Below, piece by piece: positions 1-7,236 of a stretch of 11,014 nt of DNA (within the stretch, counting starts at the first letter, position 1; every line of letters starts with the position of its first letter). The notes below the pieces were generated by a model. That model worked only from the letters and a program-made list of their open reading frames with translations, searched no databases and was not told where the DNA came from. Position numbers and translations under genes: made by a program. This DNA comes from Pontiella sp. (GTDB lineage: Bacteria > Verrucomicrobiota > Kiritimatiellia > Kiritimatiellales > Pontiellaceae), in the NCBI GenBank assembly GCA_029935255.1, contig JAOZKS010000018.1, positions 1-11,014 of the forward strand, given 5' to 3'.

Positions 1-462
1 CCGGGGCGACTGGAGCTGGTGCCGAATCGCAAGAACAAAAAGGTATTCGTGGACTATGCCCACACCGACGATGCCCTCAAGAATGTGCTAACCACCCTCC
101 GTGAAATTTGTAAGGGCCGCCTCTTGCTCGTCTTTGGATGCGGGGGAGGGCGCGACCGCGGAAAACGCAAGTTGATGGGGCAGGTGGCCGCTGAGCTGGC
201 GGATCATAGCTTCATCACATCCGACAATCCACGCAACGAAGAACCGGGCGCAATTGTTTCCGATATCATCGAGGGCTTTACCGACCAAGAGCGATTCGAG
301 GTGGTGCTGAACCGACGCGAAGCCATCGAAAGCAGCATCCGGGCCATGGGGCGCAGAGACATCCTGCTGGTGGCCGGGAAAGGCCACGAAACCTATCAGG
401 AAGTGCGGGGAACCATTGTTCCATTCGACGACCGTGAAACAATCAGGGAGATTCTGGGTTGA
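1..462 (+). CDS. murE: UDP-N-acetylmuramoyl-tripeptide synthetase MurE, C-terminal part (5' end outside window)
   Basis: MurE is the cytoplasmic ATP-dependent ligase that adds the third residue of the peptidoglycan stem to UDP-MurNAc-L-Ala-D-Glu. Only the last 153 residues are present; the frame is open from base 1. It begins with PGRLELV, then VDYAHTDDALKNVL, the Mur-ligase segment where the central ATPase domain meets the C-terminal domain. Next come a basic GRDRGKRKLMG stretch (canonical GGDRDKGKR), DNPR at residues 75-78 of the fragment (nt 223-234), GKGHETYQ at 126-133 and FDDRE near the end. In characterised MurE enzymes DNPR marks meso-diaminopimelate rather than L-lysine specificity, so the product is probably the mDAP tripeptide. 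The TGA stop overlaps the murF ATG by one base (TGATG), which suggests translational coupling. The family call is very secure; the amino-acid specificity is inferred from the motif. Confidence 0.96.
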   Translation, partial: PGRLELVPNRKNKKVFVDYAHTDDALKNVLTTLREICKGRLLLVFGCGGGRDRGKRKLMGQVAAELADHSFITSDNPRNEEPGAIVSDIIEGFTDQERFEVVLNRREAIESSIRAMGRRDILLVAGKGHETYQEVRGTIVPFDDRETIREILG

Positions 463-1790
463 TGCCGCAATTTCGAGCAGGAGAATTGTCGCAGTGGGTT
501 TCCAAGCTTTGGGAAAACGGAATCCCCGAAGTTCCTATCACCGGAATCTCGCACGACACCCGCACTCTCAAGCCCGGCGATCTATACATCGCACTTCAGG
601 GGGAGAATTTTGATGGCCATGATTTCCTGAAGCAAGCCTTCGAAAAAGGAGCATCTGGCGCACTGATTCATGAGCGTTTTCATTGGAAAGATAATCCGGT
701 GCTATGCGTTCCTGATCCGCTCAAAGGGTTGCAAACCATGGCGGGGAGCTATCGAAAGAAATGGATCGGCACGGTGGTGGGAATTACAGGCAGCGTCGGC
801 AAGACGACCGTCAAGGAAATGTGCGCCGATGTATTGTCCATGCGGGGCAAGACCCACCGCACGGCCGGAAACTACAACAACCATATCGGATTGCCTCTCA
901 CCATGCTGGATATGCCGCAGGATGCCTGCCATGGGATTTTTGAAATCGGGATGAATCATGCCGGCGAGATCGGACCCTTGTCCAATCTGCTGCAACCGAA
1001 AATCGGCATGATCACCGACATAGGAATCGCCCATCGAGAAAACTTTAAATCCGTAGAAGACATCGCCCGGGAAAAGGCCAAGTTGCTGGAGCAGGTTTCT
1101 CATAACGGAATGGTCTTTCTTGATCGCGACAGTGAATGGTACGCCCTGATGCGCCGCAGCACTTCCGCAAGCGTGATCACCCTTTCTCTGGAAGGCGTGG
1201 CGGACTTTGTGGGTCGAAAAATGGGCGAGACCACTTTGAACGTCAATGGGTTCGGTTATGCCATGCCGCTGCCCGGGGAACACATCATGCGCAATGCGCT
1301 GCGAGCCATCGCGCTTGGATTGGAAACCGGACTCGCCCCGGCCGAGATTCAGGCGGGATTGCGCAAGTTCGCCCCCCCCCCGATGCGGTGGCAGGAATCG
1401 GATGTGGATGGAGTCCACTTTATCAACGATGCCTACAACGCCAACCCGCTCTCAATGCGGGCCAATCTAAAGACGTTTGCCCATCTTTCAGGGGGCGGAA
1501 AAAAGTGGGCCGTCGTCGGCGGCATGCGCGAGCTGGGAGAGACCGCCGGGGAAGAACACGCAGCGCTCGGACGCTTTATCGACGGGCTTAACCTTGACGG
1601 AGTGATCACGGTTGGAGAGCTTGGGCAGCAGATTGTTTGCAAAGGCGCGGCATCGATTTTTCAAACCATGGAAATCGCTGAGGCCGCGCAGATTTTGAAA
1701 GACCACCTGCAGGCGGGCGACCGCGTGCTACTGAAAGCCTCGCGGGGCGAGCAGCTCGAGCGGGTCTTGGAATATTTTAAGGAGAAGTAG
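462..1790 (+). CDS. murF: UDP-N-acetylmuramoyl-tripeptide--D-alanyl-D-alanine ligase MurF
   Basis: MurF joins D-Ala-D-Ala to the UDP-MurNAc-tripeptide using ATP, finishing the cytoplasmic pentapeptide precursor. At about 442 residues it has normal family length. Visible, numbered from the TTG at 459: a substrate-binding N-terminal domain with SHDTRTLKPGDLYIAL (31-46), the P-loop GSVGKTT (111-117), TAGNYNNHIGLPLTML, EIGMNHAGEIGPL, the ITDIGIAHRENF segment with a following carbamylation-type lysine in REKAK, and the C-terminal domain opening with PMRWQ and FINDAYNANPLSM. I prefer the ATG at 462, which overlaps the murE stop. The TTG three bases upstream (459) is in frame and slightly better spaced from GGGAG at 446-450. 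An uninterrupted run of ten C (1372-1381) encodes A-P-P-P at the central/C-terminal domain boundary. The gene ends 3 nt before mraY. Confidence 0.97.
   Translation: MPQFRAGELSQWVSKLWENGIPEVPITGISHDTRTLKPGDLYIALQGENFDGHDFLKQAFEKGASGALIHERFHWKDNPVLCVPDPLKGLQTMAGSYRKKWIGTVVGITGSVGKTTVKEMCADVLSMRGKTHRTAGNYNNHIGLPLTMLDMPQDACHGIFEIGMNHAGEIGPLSNLLQPKIGMITDIGIAHRENFKSVEDIAREKAKLLEQVSHNGMVFLDRDSEWYALMRRSTSASVITLSLEGVADFVGRKMGETTLNVNGFGYAMPLPGEHIMRNALRAIALGLETGLAPAEIQAGLRKFAPPPMRWQESDVDGVHFINDAYNANPLSMRANLKTFAHLSGGGKKWAVVGGMRELGETAGEEHAALGRFIDGLNLDGVITVGELGQQIVCKGAASIFQTMEIAEAAQILKDHLQAGDRVLLKASRGEQLERVLEYFKEK
1372..1381 (+). repeat. C10 mononucleotide tract inside murF
   Basis: Ten consecutive cytosines fall within the codons for Ala-Pro-Pro-Pro just before the conserved PMRWQ of MurF. 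A one-base loss would bring translation to a stop at 1468-1470; a one-base gain would end it at 1589-1591. Either removes most of the C-terminal domain. The assembled sequence is in frame, so the gene is intact as given. Confidence 0.9.
1779..1784 (+). promoter_or_regulatory. Ribosome-binding site of mraY within the murF 3' end
   Basis: AAGGAG lies 9 nt before the mraY ATG at 1794 and inside the last codons of murF. It confirms the mraY start and shows that the two genes are read from one transcript. Confidence 0.75.
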
Positions 1791-1793
1791 GGA

Positions 1794-2933
1794 ATGCTTT
1801 ATTATTTGACTCAACTGGAAGGCCTGTTTTCACCGCTGCGGCTTTTTCAATACATTTCGTTCCGCACGCTCGGCGCGGCGGCCACCGCGTTCATTATTTC
1901 GTTGCTGATGGGTCCTTGGCTTATCCGGAAAATGCGGGATCTCCAAATTAAGGAAATGGTTGCGGACGGGCGGATCAGCGGGCTGGATAAAGGGGACAAG
2001 GTCGGAACTCCCAGCATGGGTGGTTTGATGATTATCGCGGCCACCAGCAGTTCCACACTACTCTGGGCGGTTACGGAAAATCTATATGTTTGGCTGACGC
2101 TCGGTACATTTTTCCTCATGGGGATTATTGGTTTTGCCGACGATTATCTCAAAATAAAACGCAATAAGGGGTTGAGCGCCAAGATGAAGTTTTTCGCCCA
2201 GCTCACCTGGGCGGCGATCGTCTTTGCCGTGCTCTGGTCGAATCCTGAGATGCAGACTCGCGCCCGCGATCTGATGGTTCCATTCTTCAAAACCCCGATC
2301 CTCGACATGGGCCTGATCGGTGGATTCATCTTTCTCGTCGTCGTACTCGTCGGCGCATCGAACGCGGTCAATTTGACCGACGGCCTCGATGGACTTGCGA
2401 TTGGATGCTCCAACTCGGCTGCGGTGGCCTACCTATTCCTGACTTACGTGGCGGGCAACTATAATTTTGCAGAATACCTGCAAGTTCCTTTCGTGCTCGG
2501 CACGGGCGAACTGACCGTCTTCTGCGGTGCGTTGCTCGGCGCGGGACTCGGCTTCCTGTGGTACAACTGCCATCCTGCCAAAATCTTCATGGGCGACACC
2601 GGCAGTCTCGCCATCGGTGGCGCCATCGCCATGCTCGCCATCCTTACCAAGCAGGAGCTTCTGCTCATTATCGTTGGCGGCGTATTTGTGATCGAAGCCG
2701 CCAGCGTCGTCCTTCAAACCGGCTATTTTAAATACACGAAAAAACGCTTCGGCGAAGGTCGTCGCGTTTTCAAATGCGCACCGCTTCACCACCATTTTGA
2801 GTTTATCGAGAAAGAGCGCGCGTTAGATGAAAATCGCGATCCCGAACTGGTTGAAACCGTCATCGTCACCCGCTTCTGGATTCTCTCCATCATCTTCGCC
2901 TTGATTGGCATCGCCACTCTGAAGATTCGCTGA
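1794..2933 (+). CDS. mraY: Phospho-N-acetylmuramoyl-pentapeptide transferase MraY
   Basis: MraY is a polytopic inner-membrane enzyme. It transfers phospho-MurNAc-pentapeptide from UDP to undecaprenyl phosphate, making lipid I. The 379-residue protein is mostly hydrophobic helices. It contains the family motifs in order: SMGGLM (74-79), the Mg-binding ADDYLK (D116, D117, K120), NAVNLTDGLDGLAIG (190-204), FMGDTGSLAIGG (265-276, catalytic-type D268) and PLHHHFE (330-336). It ends in the usual RFWILS transmembrane helix and TLKIR. The loop between the HHH motif and RFW is about 12 residues longer than in the E. coli enzyme and is highly charged (EKERALDENRDPELVE). The ATG is preceded by AAGGAG, and the TGA overlaps the murD ATG by one base. 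Identity is certain; the extra loop is the only odd feature. Confidence 0.98.
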   Translation: MLYYLTQLEGLFSPLRLFQYISFRTLGAAATAFIISLLMGPWLIRKMRDLQIKEMVADGRISGLDKGDKVGTPSMGGLMIIAATSSSTLLWAVTENLYVWLTLGTFFLMGIIGFADDYLKIKRNKGLSAKMKFFAQLTWAAIVFAVLWSNPEMQTRARDLMVPFFKTPILDMGLIGGFIFLVVVLVGASNAVNLTDGLDGLAIGCSNSAAVAYLFLTYVAGNYNFAEYLQVPFVLGTGELTVFCGALLGAGLGFLWYNCHPAKIFMGDTGSLAIGGAIAMLAILTKQELLLIIVGGVFVIEAASVVLQTGYFKYTKKRFGEGRRVFKCAPLHHHFEFIEKERALDENRDPELVETVIVTRFWILSIIFALIGIATLKIR

Positions 2934-4240
2934 TGAATAAATATAGTACAGCCTTGATTTTGGGGTGCGGCCGTAGCGGTCGGGCCGCTGAACGGCTGTT
3001 GCGTACGGAGGAAACTACCGTTCTCGTACTTGCCGAGGAATCCGCCGGGCTTCCGGAGCTGATTCAAGTGCTGGAAGAAACGTCGTTCGAGATCTGCATC
3101 GTTAGCCCCGGATTCGCACTTTCCCATCCATGGCTTAGCGCGGTGCGCGAAGCGGGTGTTCCGTTGCTTTCGGAGCTGGAATTGGGGTGGTCGCGGCATC
3201 GGGGAAAGACGGTGGCGCTGACGGGGTCGAACGGAAAAAGTACGGCGGTGAAGTGGATTTGCGAAATGCTTCAGCTGGCTGGGTTGAAGGCGGCGATTGG
3301 CGGTAACTACGGCATCCCTGCCTGCGAGGTGGTATTGGAGAATCCCGATTTGGATTGGCTGGTGCTGGAGGTCAGTTCGTTCCAGCTCGAAACCGTTCAG
3401 AAATTCCATGCCGAGGTTGCGGTGCTGTTGAATGTTTTGCCAAACCATCTTAATCGCCACGAAACCATGGAGATTTATCGGCGTACCAAGGCGCGTATCT
3501 TCGGTTCCTCCCAGTCCGGAGATATGTGCCTGGTTCCCGCCGACCTCCTTTCGCAGTTGGAGCAGGATATGGACGGCGCGGTGCGGGAGTGGACCACCTT
3601 TGGCTTATCGAAAGAGGCAGACTATTTCTATCAAAACGGGCAGGTTTTTCACGACGACGAGTCAGTCTTGGATCTGACCGGGACGTTGTTCGATAGCCCG
3701 GTTCTGGGGGGGTGCTCGGGGGCGGCAGTGGCCGCCGTTGCCCAGGCCTGCGGGGTGCCGTATTCTGTGACGACCGGGGCGGCCCGTTGCTTTGAACCGC
3801 TGCCGCACCGAGTCCAGCAGGTGGGCGAAATCGGGGGAGTGGCCTATGTTAACGACTCGAAAGCCACGAACCTAGCCGCCATGGCCGTTGGGCTGGAGGC
3901 CTGCGGAAAAAATATCCATTTGATCGCCGGAGGGGTGCCGAAGGAATCAGACTACACTTTTATAAAAGAAATACTGGCAGAACGGGTAAGGAGGATATAC
4001 CTTGTTGGCCAAGTATCCCGAGCGATGTACCAAGCTTGGAACGGGGTTTGTCTGTGCGTGGAATGCGGGACGTTGGAAACAGCCTTCAATACCGCCCAAA
4101 GCGCTGCCAAATCGGGGGAAACCATACTGCTTTCTCCGGGATGTGCCAGCTTCGACCAGTTTCATAGTTTTGAGGAGCGAGGGGCGTGTTTTATGGCGCT
4201 TTTCCAGAAATCGGTGCAGGGCGGAGGTGATGCTTCATGA
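2933..4240 (+). CDS. murD: UDP-N-acetylmuramoylalanine--D-glutamate ligase MurD
   Basis: MurD is the cytoplasmic ligase that adds D-glutamate to UDP-MurNAc-L-Ala. The 435-residue protein has an N-terminal Rossmann-like domain with GCGRSGRAAERLL (11-23) and SPGFALSHPWL. The ATPase domain has TGSNGKST (97-104), EVSSFQLE (146-153) and the lysine normally carbamylated in Mur ligases (K186 in RRTKARIF). The C-terminal domain has YVNDSKATN (305-313), GGVPKESDY and SPGCASFDQFHSFEERG (401-417). Two sites depart from consensus. The usual LNVxPDHLDRH is LNVLPNHLNRH, and the central-domain HNxxN segment, whose asparagines sit at the ATP site in known Mur ligases, appears as CSGAA around 261-265 with no asparagine. 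That segment is encoded next to a G7 run (3706-3712); neither other frame restores the motif. The gene overlaps mraY by 1 nt and the LysM gene by 4 nt. Confidence 0.95.
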   Translation: MNKYSTALILGCGRSGRAAERLLRTEETTVLVLAEESAGLPELIQVLEETSFEICIVSPGFALSHPWLSAVREAGVPLLSELELGWSRHRGKTVALTGSNGKSTAVKWICEMLQLAGLKAAIGGNYGIPACEVVLENPDLDWLVLEVSSFQLETVQKFHAEVAVLLNVLPNHLNRHETMEIYRRTKARIFGSSQSGDMCLVPADLLSQLEQDMDGAVREWTTFGLSKEADYFYQNGQVFHDDESVLDLTGTLFDSPVLGGCSGAAVAAVAQACGVPYSVTTGAARCFEPLPHRVQQVGEIGGVAYVNDSKATNLAAMAVGLEACGKNIHLIAGGVPKESDYTFIKEILAERVRRIYLVGQVSRAMYQAWNGVCLCVECGTLETAFNTAQSAAKSGETILLSPGCASFDQFHSFEERGACFMALFQKSVQGGGDAS

Positions 4241-4288
4241 AAACGGAGTCGTTGACTGATAGAGCGAAGTTGAAAAGGAGTTTGATTA
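4223..4288 (+). promoter_or_regulatory. Two alternative translation starts, each with a strong Shine-Dalgarno sequence, for the LysM gene
   Basis: GGAGG at 4223-4227 (in context GGAGGTGAT) lies 9 nt before the ATG at 4237, which overlaps the murD stop as ATGA. A second motif, AAGGAG at 4275-4280, lies 7 nt before the in-frame ATG at 4288, residue 18 of the long form. Both are good ribosome-binding sites, so sequence alone does not settle the start. The short form would have a compact 23-residue leader before Cys; the long form adds a basic n-region (KLKR). Confidence 0.6.
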
Positions 4289-5232
4289 TGAAGGTCGGAG
4301 CAGCAGTTTTAGGAATTCACGTTGCCGCACTATGCGCATTTAGCCTGTCGCAGGGTTGCGTTACCACGGAATCGCAGGGAAGTGGCCGCGGCGCAGGCGC
4401 ACACCACAGAGGGCCGTGGTCGCACCAGCACAAAGGAAAATCAGCACCAACCCAAGAGGTGGCTCAAGAAGCCTTCTATCCGGGTGCCGATGACGGAACC
4501 GGGTCGGTTTACGAACCGGTGATTGTTGAAAGTTCCAATACCTCGGTCGAACCCTATGTTGCTCCGGTTGGCACCGCAGGCACCGAAGTCTATATTGTTC
4601 AGAAGGGCGATGTTCTATCACGGGTTGCGGTGGATTTTAATACCACGACAAAAAACCTGATTGCCATGAACAACCTTTCGAATCCGGATGTTCTCTACGT
4701 GGGTCAGGAATTGCGCGTTCCCGCCGGTGGAAAAAGGGCTTCAAACTCAAGTGCGGCCACCAAGACCTCGTCCATAAAAAGAGGTGGATCATATGAGATC
4801 CAGAAGGGCGATACCCTTTCTGGAATCGCGGTTGCGGCTGGGGTCAGCATCAACGACCTGCGTTCGCTTAATAACATTCAGGGCGACCGGATCGTGGCTG
4901 GCGAAAAGATCGATATTCCAAGTTATGGAAAAGTTCCATCAACCACACAAAAATCAACGACCAAGAAAAAAACCGAGCCCGCGCCGGTAGAACCTGCTGC
5001 TGCGGAACCCGCACCGGCACCGCTTGCCGCAGCGCCGATGGTCGAACCGGTTGAAACCGCCACCATGGAAGTGGAGCATGTAGTTGATCACGTCGTCTAT
5101 CCCGGCGAAACGATCGATGATATTTCCCGTCAGTATGGAGTGAGCAAAAGCGACATCATGCGCTTGAATAACATTTCCGATGCAGCGGCCGTCAAGGAGG
5201 GTCAACGCCTCCGTATTCCGATCTCGGAATAA
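4237..5232 (+). CDS. Triple-LysM secreted or lipid-anchored envelope protein (NlpD-like position)
   Basis: LysM domains bind N-acetylglucosamine-containing glycans, so this 331-residue protein probably binds peptidoglycan in the periplasm. A hydrophobic segment (residues 19-38) ends in LSQGC at 37-41. That resembles a lipobox, but Ser is at -3 where Leu is usual, so lipidation is possible rather than certain. Three LysM repeats follow: about 118-162 (VYIVQKGDVLSRVA to LRVPAG), 185-229 (YEIQKGDTLSGIA to IDIPS) and 284-329 (DHVVYPGETIDDIS to LRIPIS). Each has a conserved NN in the middle. The linkers are low-complexity Ser/Thr/Lys and then Pro/Ala/Glu (248-272). No peptidase (M23/LytM), amidase or NlpC/P60 domain is present, so it looks like a binding or adaptor protein. 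Its place between murD and ftsW matches the gene annotated nlpD in chlamydial clusters as I recall them. The start may instead be 4288. Confidence 0.88.
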   Translation: MKTESLTDRAKLKRSLIMKVGAAVLGIHVAALCAFSLSQGCVTTESQGSGRGAGAHHRGPWSHQHKGKSAPTQEVAQEAFYPGADDGTGSVYEPVIVESSNTSVEPYVAPVGTAGTEVYIVQKGDVLSRVAVDFNTTTKNLIAMNNLSNPDVLYVGQELRVPAGGKRASNSSAATKTSSIKRGGSYEIQKGDTLSGIAVAAGVSINDLRSLNNIQGDRIVAGEKIDIPSYGKVPSTTQKSTTKKKTEPAPVEPAAAEPAPAPLAAAPMVEPVETATMEVEHVVDHVVYPGETIDDISRQYGVSKSDIMRLNNISDAAAVKEGQRLRIPISE

Positions 5233-5249
5233 ACGGGAGACGGGTATCG

Positions 5250-6380
5250 ATGCGTAAAACCTTATCGCTGTTCATTGGCATCGTATTGATACTCGTCACG
5301 CTCGGCATTCTCATGCTGGCCAGCGCCAGCTCGGCAAAATATGATGATGCCGCCTCCTATTTCGTGGTGCGCCAGCTGATTTGGCTGGCGCTTTCTTTTG
5401 GCCTGGCCTGCGTAGCAGCACGCTTCGACTACCGCTTCTACCAAAAACTAGCCATCCCGCTCGCGGCAATTTCCGTTCTCCTGTTGATCTTGGTACGTAT
5501 TCCAGGCATTGGAACCACGATTAATGGAAGTTATCGCTGGTTGCGTATCGGCCCCCTGACGATCCAGCCCTCGGAAATCGCAAAGCTCGCCATCATCATA
5601 CTCTTCGCTTGGTGGTTGGCCCGCAACCAGCGGCGGATCGACGAGCTTAAACGCGGGATACTCGTTCCCTTCGGAATTCTTGCCTGCTTTGTGTTGCCTC
5701 TCGTGGTCGAGCCGGACTTTGGCACCACCATGCTCGTATCGTCGGTTGCCGTGTTCATGATGTTCATCGGCGGCGCAACCATCGCACCATTAATGGTTAC
5801 CGGCCTGAGCGGTTTGCTGGGTGTAACCATTCTGATCTTCCAGAACCCCGAACGCATGAGCCGTATCCTCGCCTTTCTCGATCCTCAAAAATATGAACAG
5901 GATAAGGCCTGGCAGTTGATCAACTCGTTACGCGCATTTGCCGCAGGGGGGCTTTGGGGGGTCGATTTCGGAAACAGTATGCAAAAATACCACTATCTTC
6001 CGGAGGCGCACACCGACTTTATTTTTCCAATCATTGGAGAAGAATTGGGTTTAATTGCAGCTCTGGTGGTGCTGATGATGTATGTCATGCTTTTTATTCT
6101 GGGCCTGAAAATTGCGCTTAATGCCCGGGACGACTTTGGCCGCTTCCTCGCCTTGGGCATCACCCTGATGATCACCATGCAGGCCTTAATCAACTTTGCC
6201 GTCGTCACCGGTTGCGTGCCTACGAAAGGACTAGCGTTACCCTTTATCAGCTACGGCGGTTCGAGCCTCGTCATCTCGGGGGTGATGGTGGGTATTTTAG
6301 TAAATATTGCCCATGCCCGGATGCATGCGCCACGGAGTGCATCGCGTAACCCCTTCAAGGATCGGGCCAGAAAGGTTTGA
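5250..6380 (+). CDS. ftsW: Septal peptidoglycan glycosyltransferase FtsW (SEDS family)
   Basis: FtsW is the polytopic membrane polymerase that links lipid II into glycan strands at the division site, normally with a partner class B penicillin-binding protein (FtsI). The 376-residue product has about ten hydrophobic segments and the SEDS hallmarks: an N-terminal LMLASASS helix, INGSYRWLRIGPLTIQPSE (91-109), EPDFGTT (154-160), GNSMQKYHYLPEAHTDFIF (241-259), where D256 matches the catalytic aspartate of SEDS polymerases, and PFISYGGSSL (331-340). A short basic C-terminal tail follows. Gene context (the dcw operon, beside murD) favours FtsW over the elongation paralogue RodA. The ATG is 17 nt after the LysM stop, with GGGAG at 5235-5239 upstream. 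The methyltransferase start lies 10 nt downstream. No murG follows, although that is the common neighbour. Confidence 0.94.
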   Translation: MRKTLSLFIGIVLILVTLGILMLASASSAKYDDAASYFVVRQLIWLALSFGLACVAARFDYRFYQKLAIPLAAISVLLLILVRIPGIGTTINGSYRWLRIGPLTIQPSEIAKLAIIILFAWWLARNQRRIDELKRGILVPFGILACFVLPLVVEPDFGTTMLVSSVAVFMMFIGGATIAPLMVTGLSGLLGVTILIFQNPERMSRILAFLDPQKYEQDKAWQLINSLRAFAAGGLWGVDFGNSMQKYHYLPEAHTDFIFPIIGEELGLIAALVVLMMYVMLFILGLKIALNARDDFGRFLALGITLMITMQALINFAVVTGCVPTKGLALPFISYGGSSLVISGVMVGILVNIAHARMHAPRSASRNPFKDRARKV

Positions 6381-6390
6381 GGTTGGAATA

Positions 6391-7236
6391 ATGGAAAACG
6401 AATACGAACTACTCGATAGCGGCAACGGAAAAAAGCTCGAGCGCTATGGCAATATCGTGCTGGAGCGTCCCTGTGCCCAAGCGGTCTGGCAACCGCAGCA
6501 CAGCAACCTGTGGGAAACGGCGACGGCTCGCTTCGATCGTGTCGGGGGCCACAATTGGGAAGGTCGCGGGAAATTACCTCGTGCGTGGAAGGTTGAAATC
6601 GGCGGGGTGGTGATGAAACTCTCTGCCACCGACTTCGGACACATCGGGGTATTCCCCGAAACGCTCGAGCTATGGAAATGGATTCGTTCGACGCTTAAAA
6701 CTGGAACAGAGAAAAAGGGAAGGGAGCTGAAATTTCTCAACCTTTTCGCCTATTCCGGCGGCGCAACGCTCGCTGCCGCGCAGGGTGGTGCGCACTGCTG
6801 CCATCTCGATGCGTCCAAAGGCATGGTCGAATGGGCGCGCGAGAACGCCGAATTGAATGCCTTGCAGGAGGCACCCATCCGCTGGATCGTCGACGACGTC
6901 ATCAAATTTCTTCGGCGGGAAGTGAAGCGGGGAAACACATACGACGGTATTCTTCTCGATCCGCCATCCTTCGGGCGCGGAAAAAAAGGCGAGCTATACA
7001 AGATTGAAGAGAGTCTCATGATCACGCTCGACCTTGTGCATCAAGTCCTGACCGCTGATCCCAGCTTTGTTCTGCTCACCTCCCACACCCCGGGGTTCTC
7101 GCCCACTGTGCTGAGTAACCTTCTGCGCCAATATAACACCGGCGGCACAATCGAATCTGGTGAAATGCTCCTCACAGGAAAAGACGATGTCAACGACCTC
7201 CCCAACGGGAACTGGGCCCGCTGGATCAATCAGTAA
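6391..7236 (+). CDS. Class I SAM-dependent methyltransferase, RlmI-like (COG1092 type), probable rRNA methyltransferase
   Basis: This 281-residue protein has a Rossmann methyltransferase fold. Motif I is LNLFAYSGGATLAAA (116-130), followed by acidic D140 in CHLDAS, a VDD at 157-159 and the catalytic-type LDPPSFGRG (179-187). SHTPGFSP (221-228) is also typical of this branch. Relatives such as RlmI modify 23S rRNA cytosine, but I see no N-terminal PUA domain. The first roughly 90 residues are a different, mainly beta segment, so the target is uncertain. The open frame extends upstream to 6307, inside ftsW. The ATG at 6391 is chosen because it clears ftsW and has GAGG at 6379-6382. The TAA stop shares its last A with the next gene's ATG, so the two are probably translated together. 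Confidence 0.85.
   Translation: MENEYELLDSGNGKKLERYGNIVLERPCAQAVWQPQHSNLWETATARFDRVGGHNWEGRGKLPRAWKVEIGGVVMKLSATDFGHIGVFPETLELWKWIRSTLKTGTEKKGRELKFLNLFAYSGGATLAAAQGGAHCCHLDASKGMVEWARENAELNALQEAPIRWIVDDVIKFLRREVKRGNTYDGILLDPPSFGRGKKGELYKIEESLMITLDLVHQVLTADPSFVLLTSHTPGFSPTVLSNLLRQYNTGGTIESGEMLLTGKDDVNDLPNGNWARWINQ

Noticed and set aside
702..1418. Long - strand open frame (238 codons) inside murF
   Set aside because: Antisense shadow of a well-conserved gene; no recognisable motif and a His/Gln/Arg-rich composition typical of reverse reading of GC-rich coding sequence.
2786..3460. 224-codon - strand open frame across mraY/murD
   Set aside because: Covers conserved parts of two real genes and has no family-like features.
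6307..6390. N-terminal extension of the methyltransferase into ftsW
   Set aside because: It would overlap the conserved end of ftsW by 74 bases; ATG 6391 has a GAGG upstream and no family feature lies in the extension.
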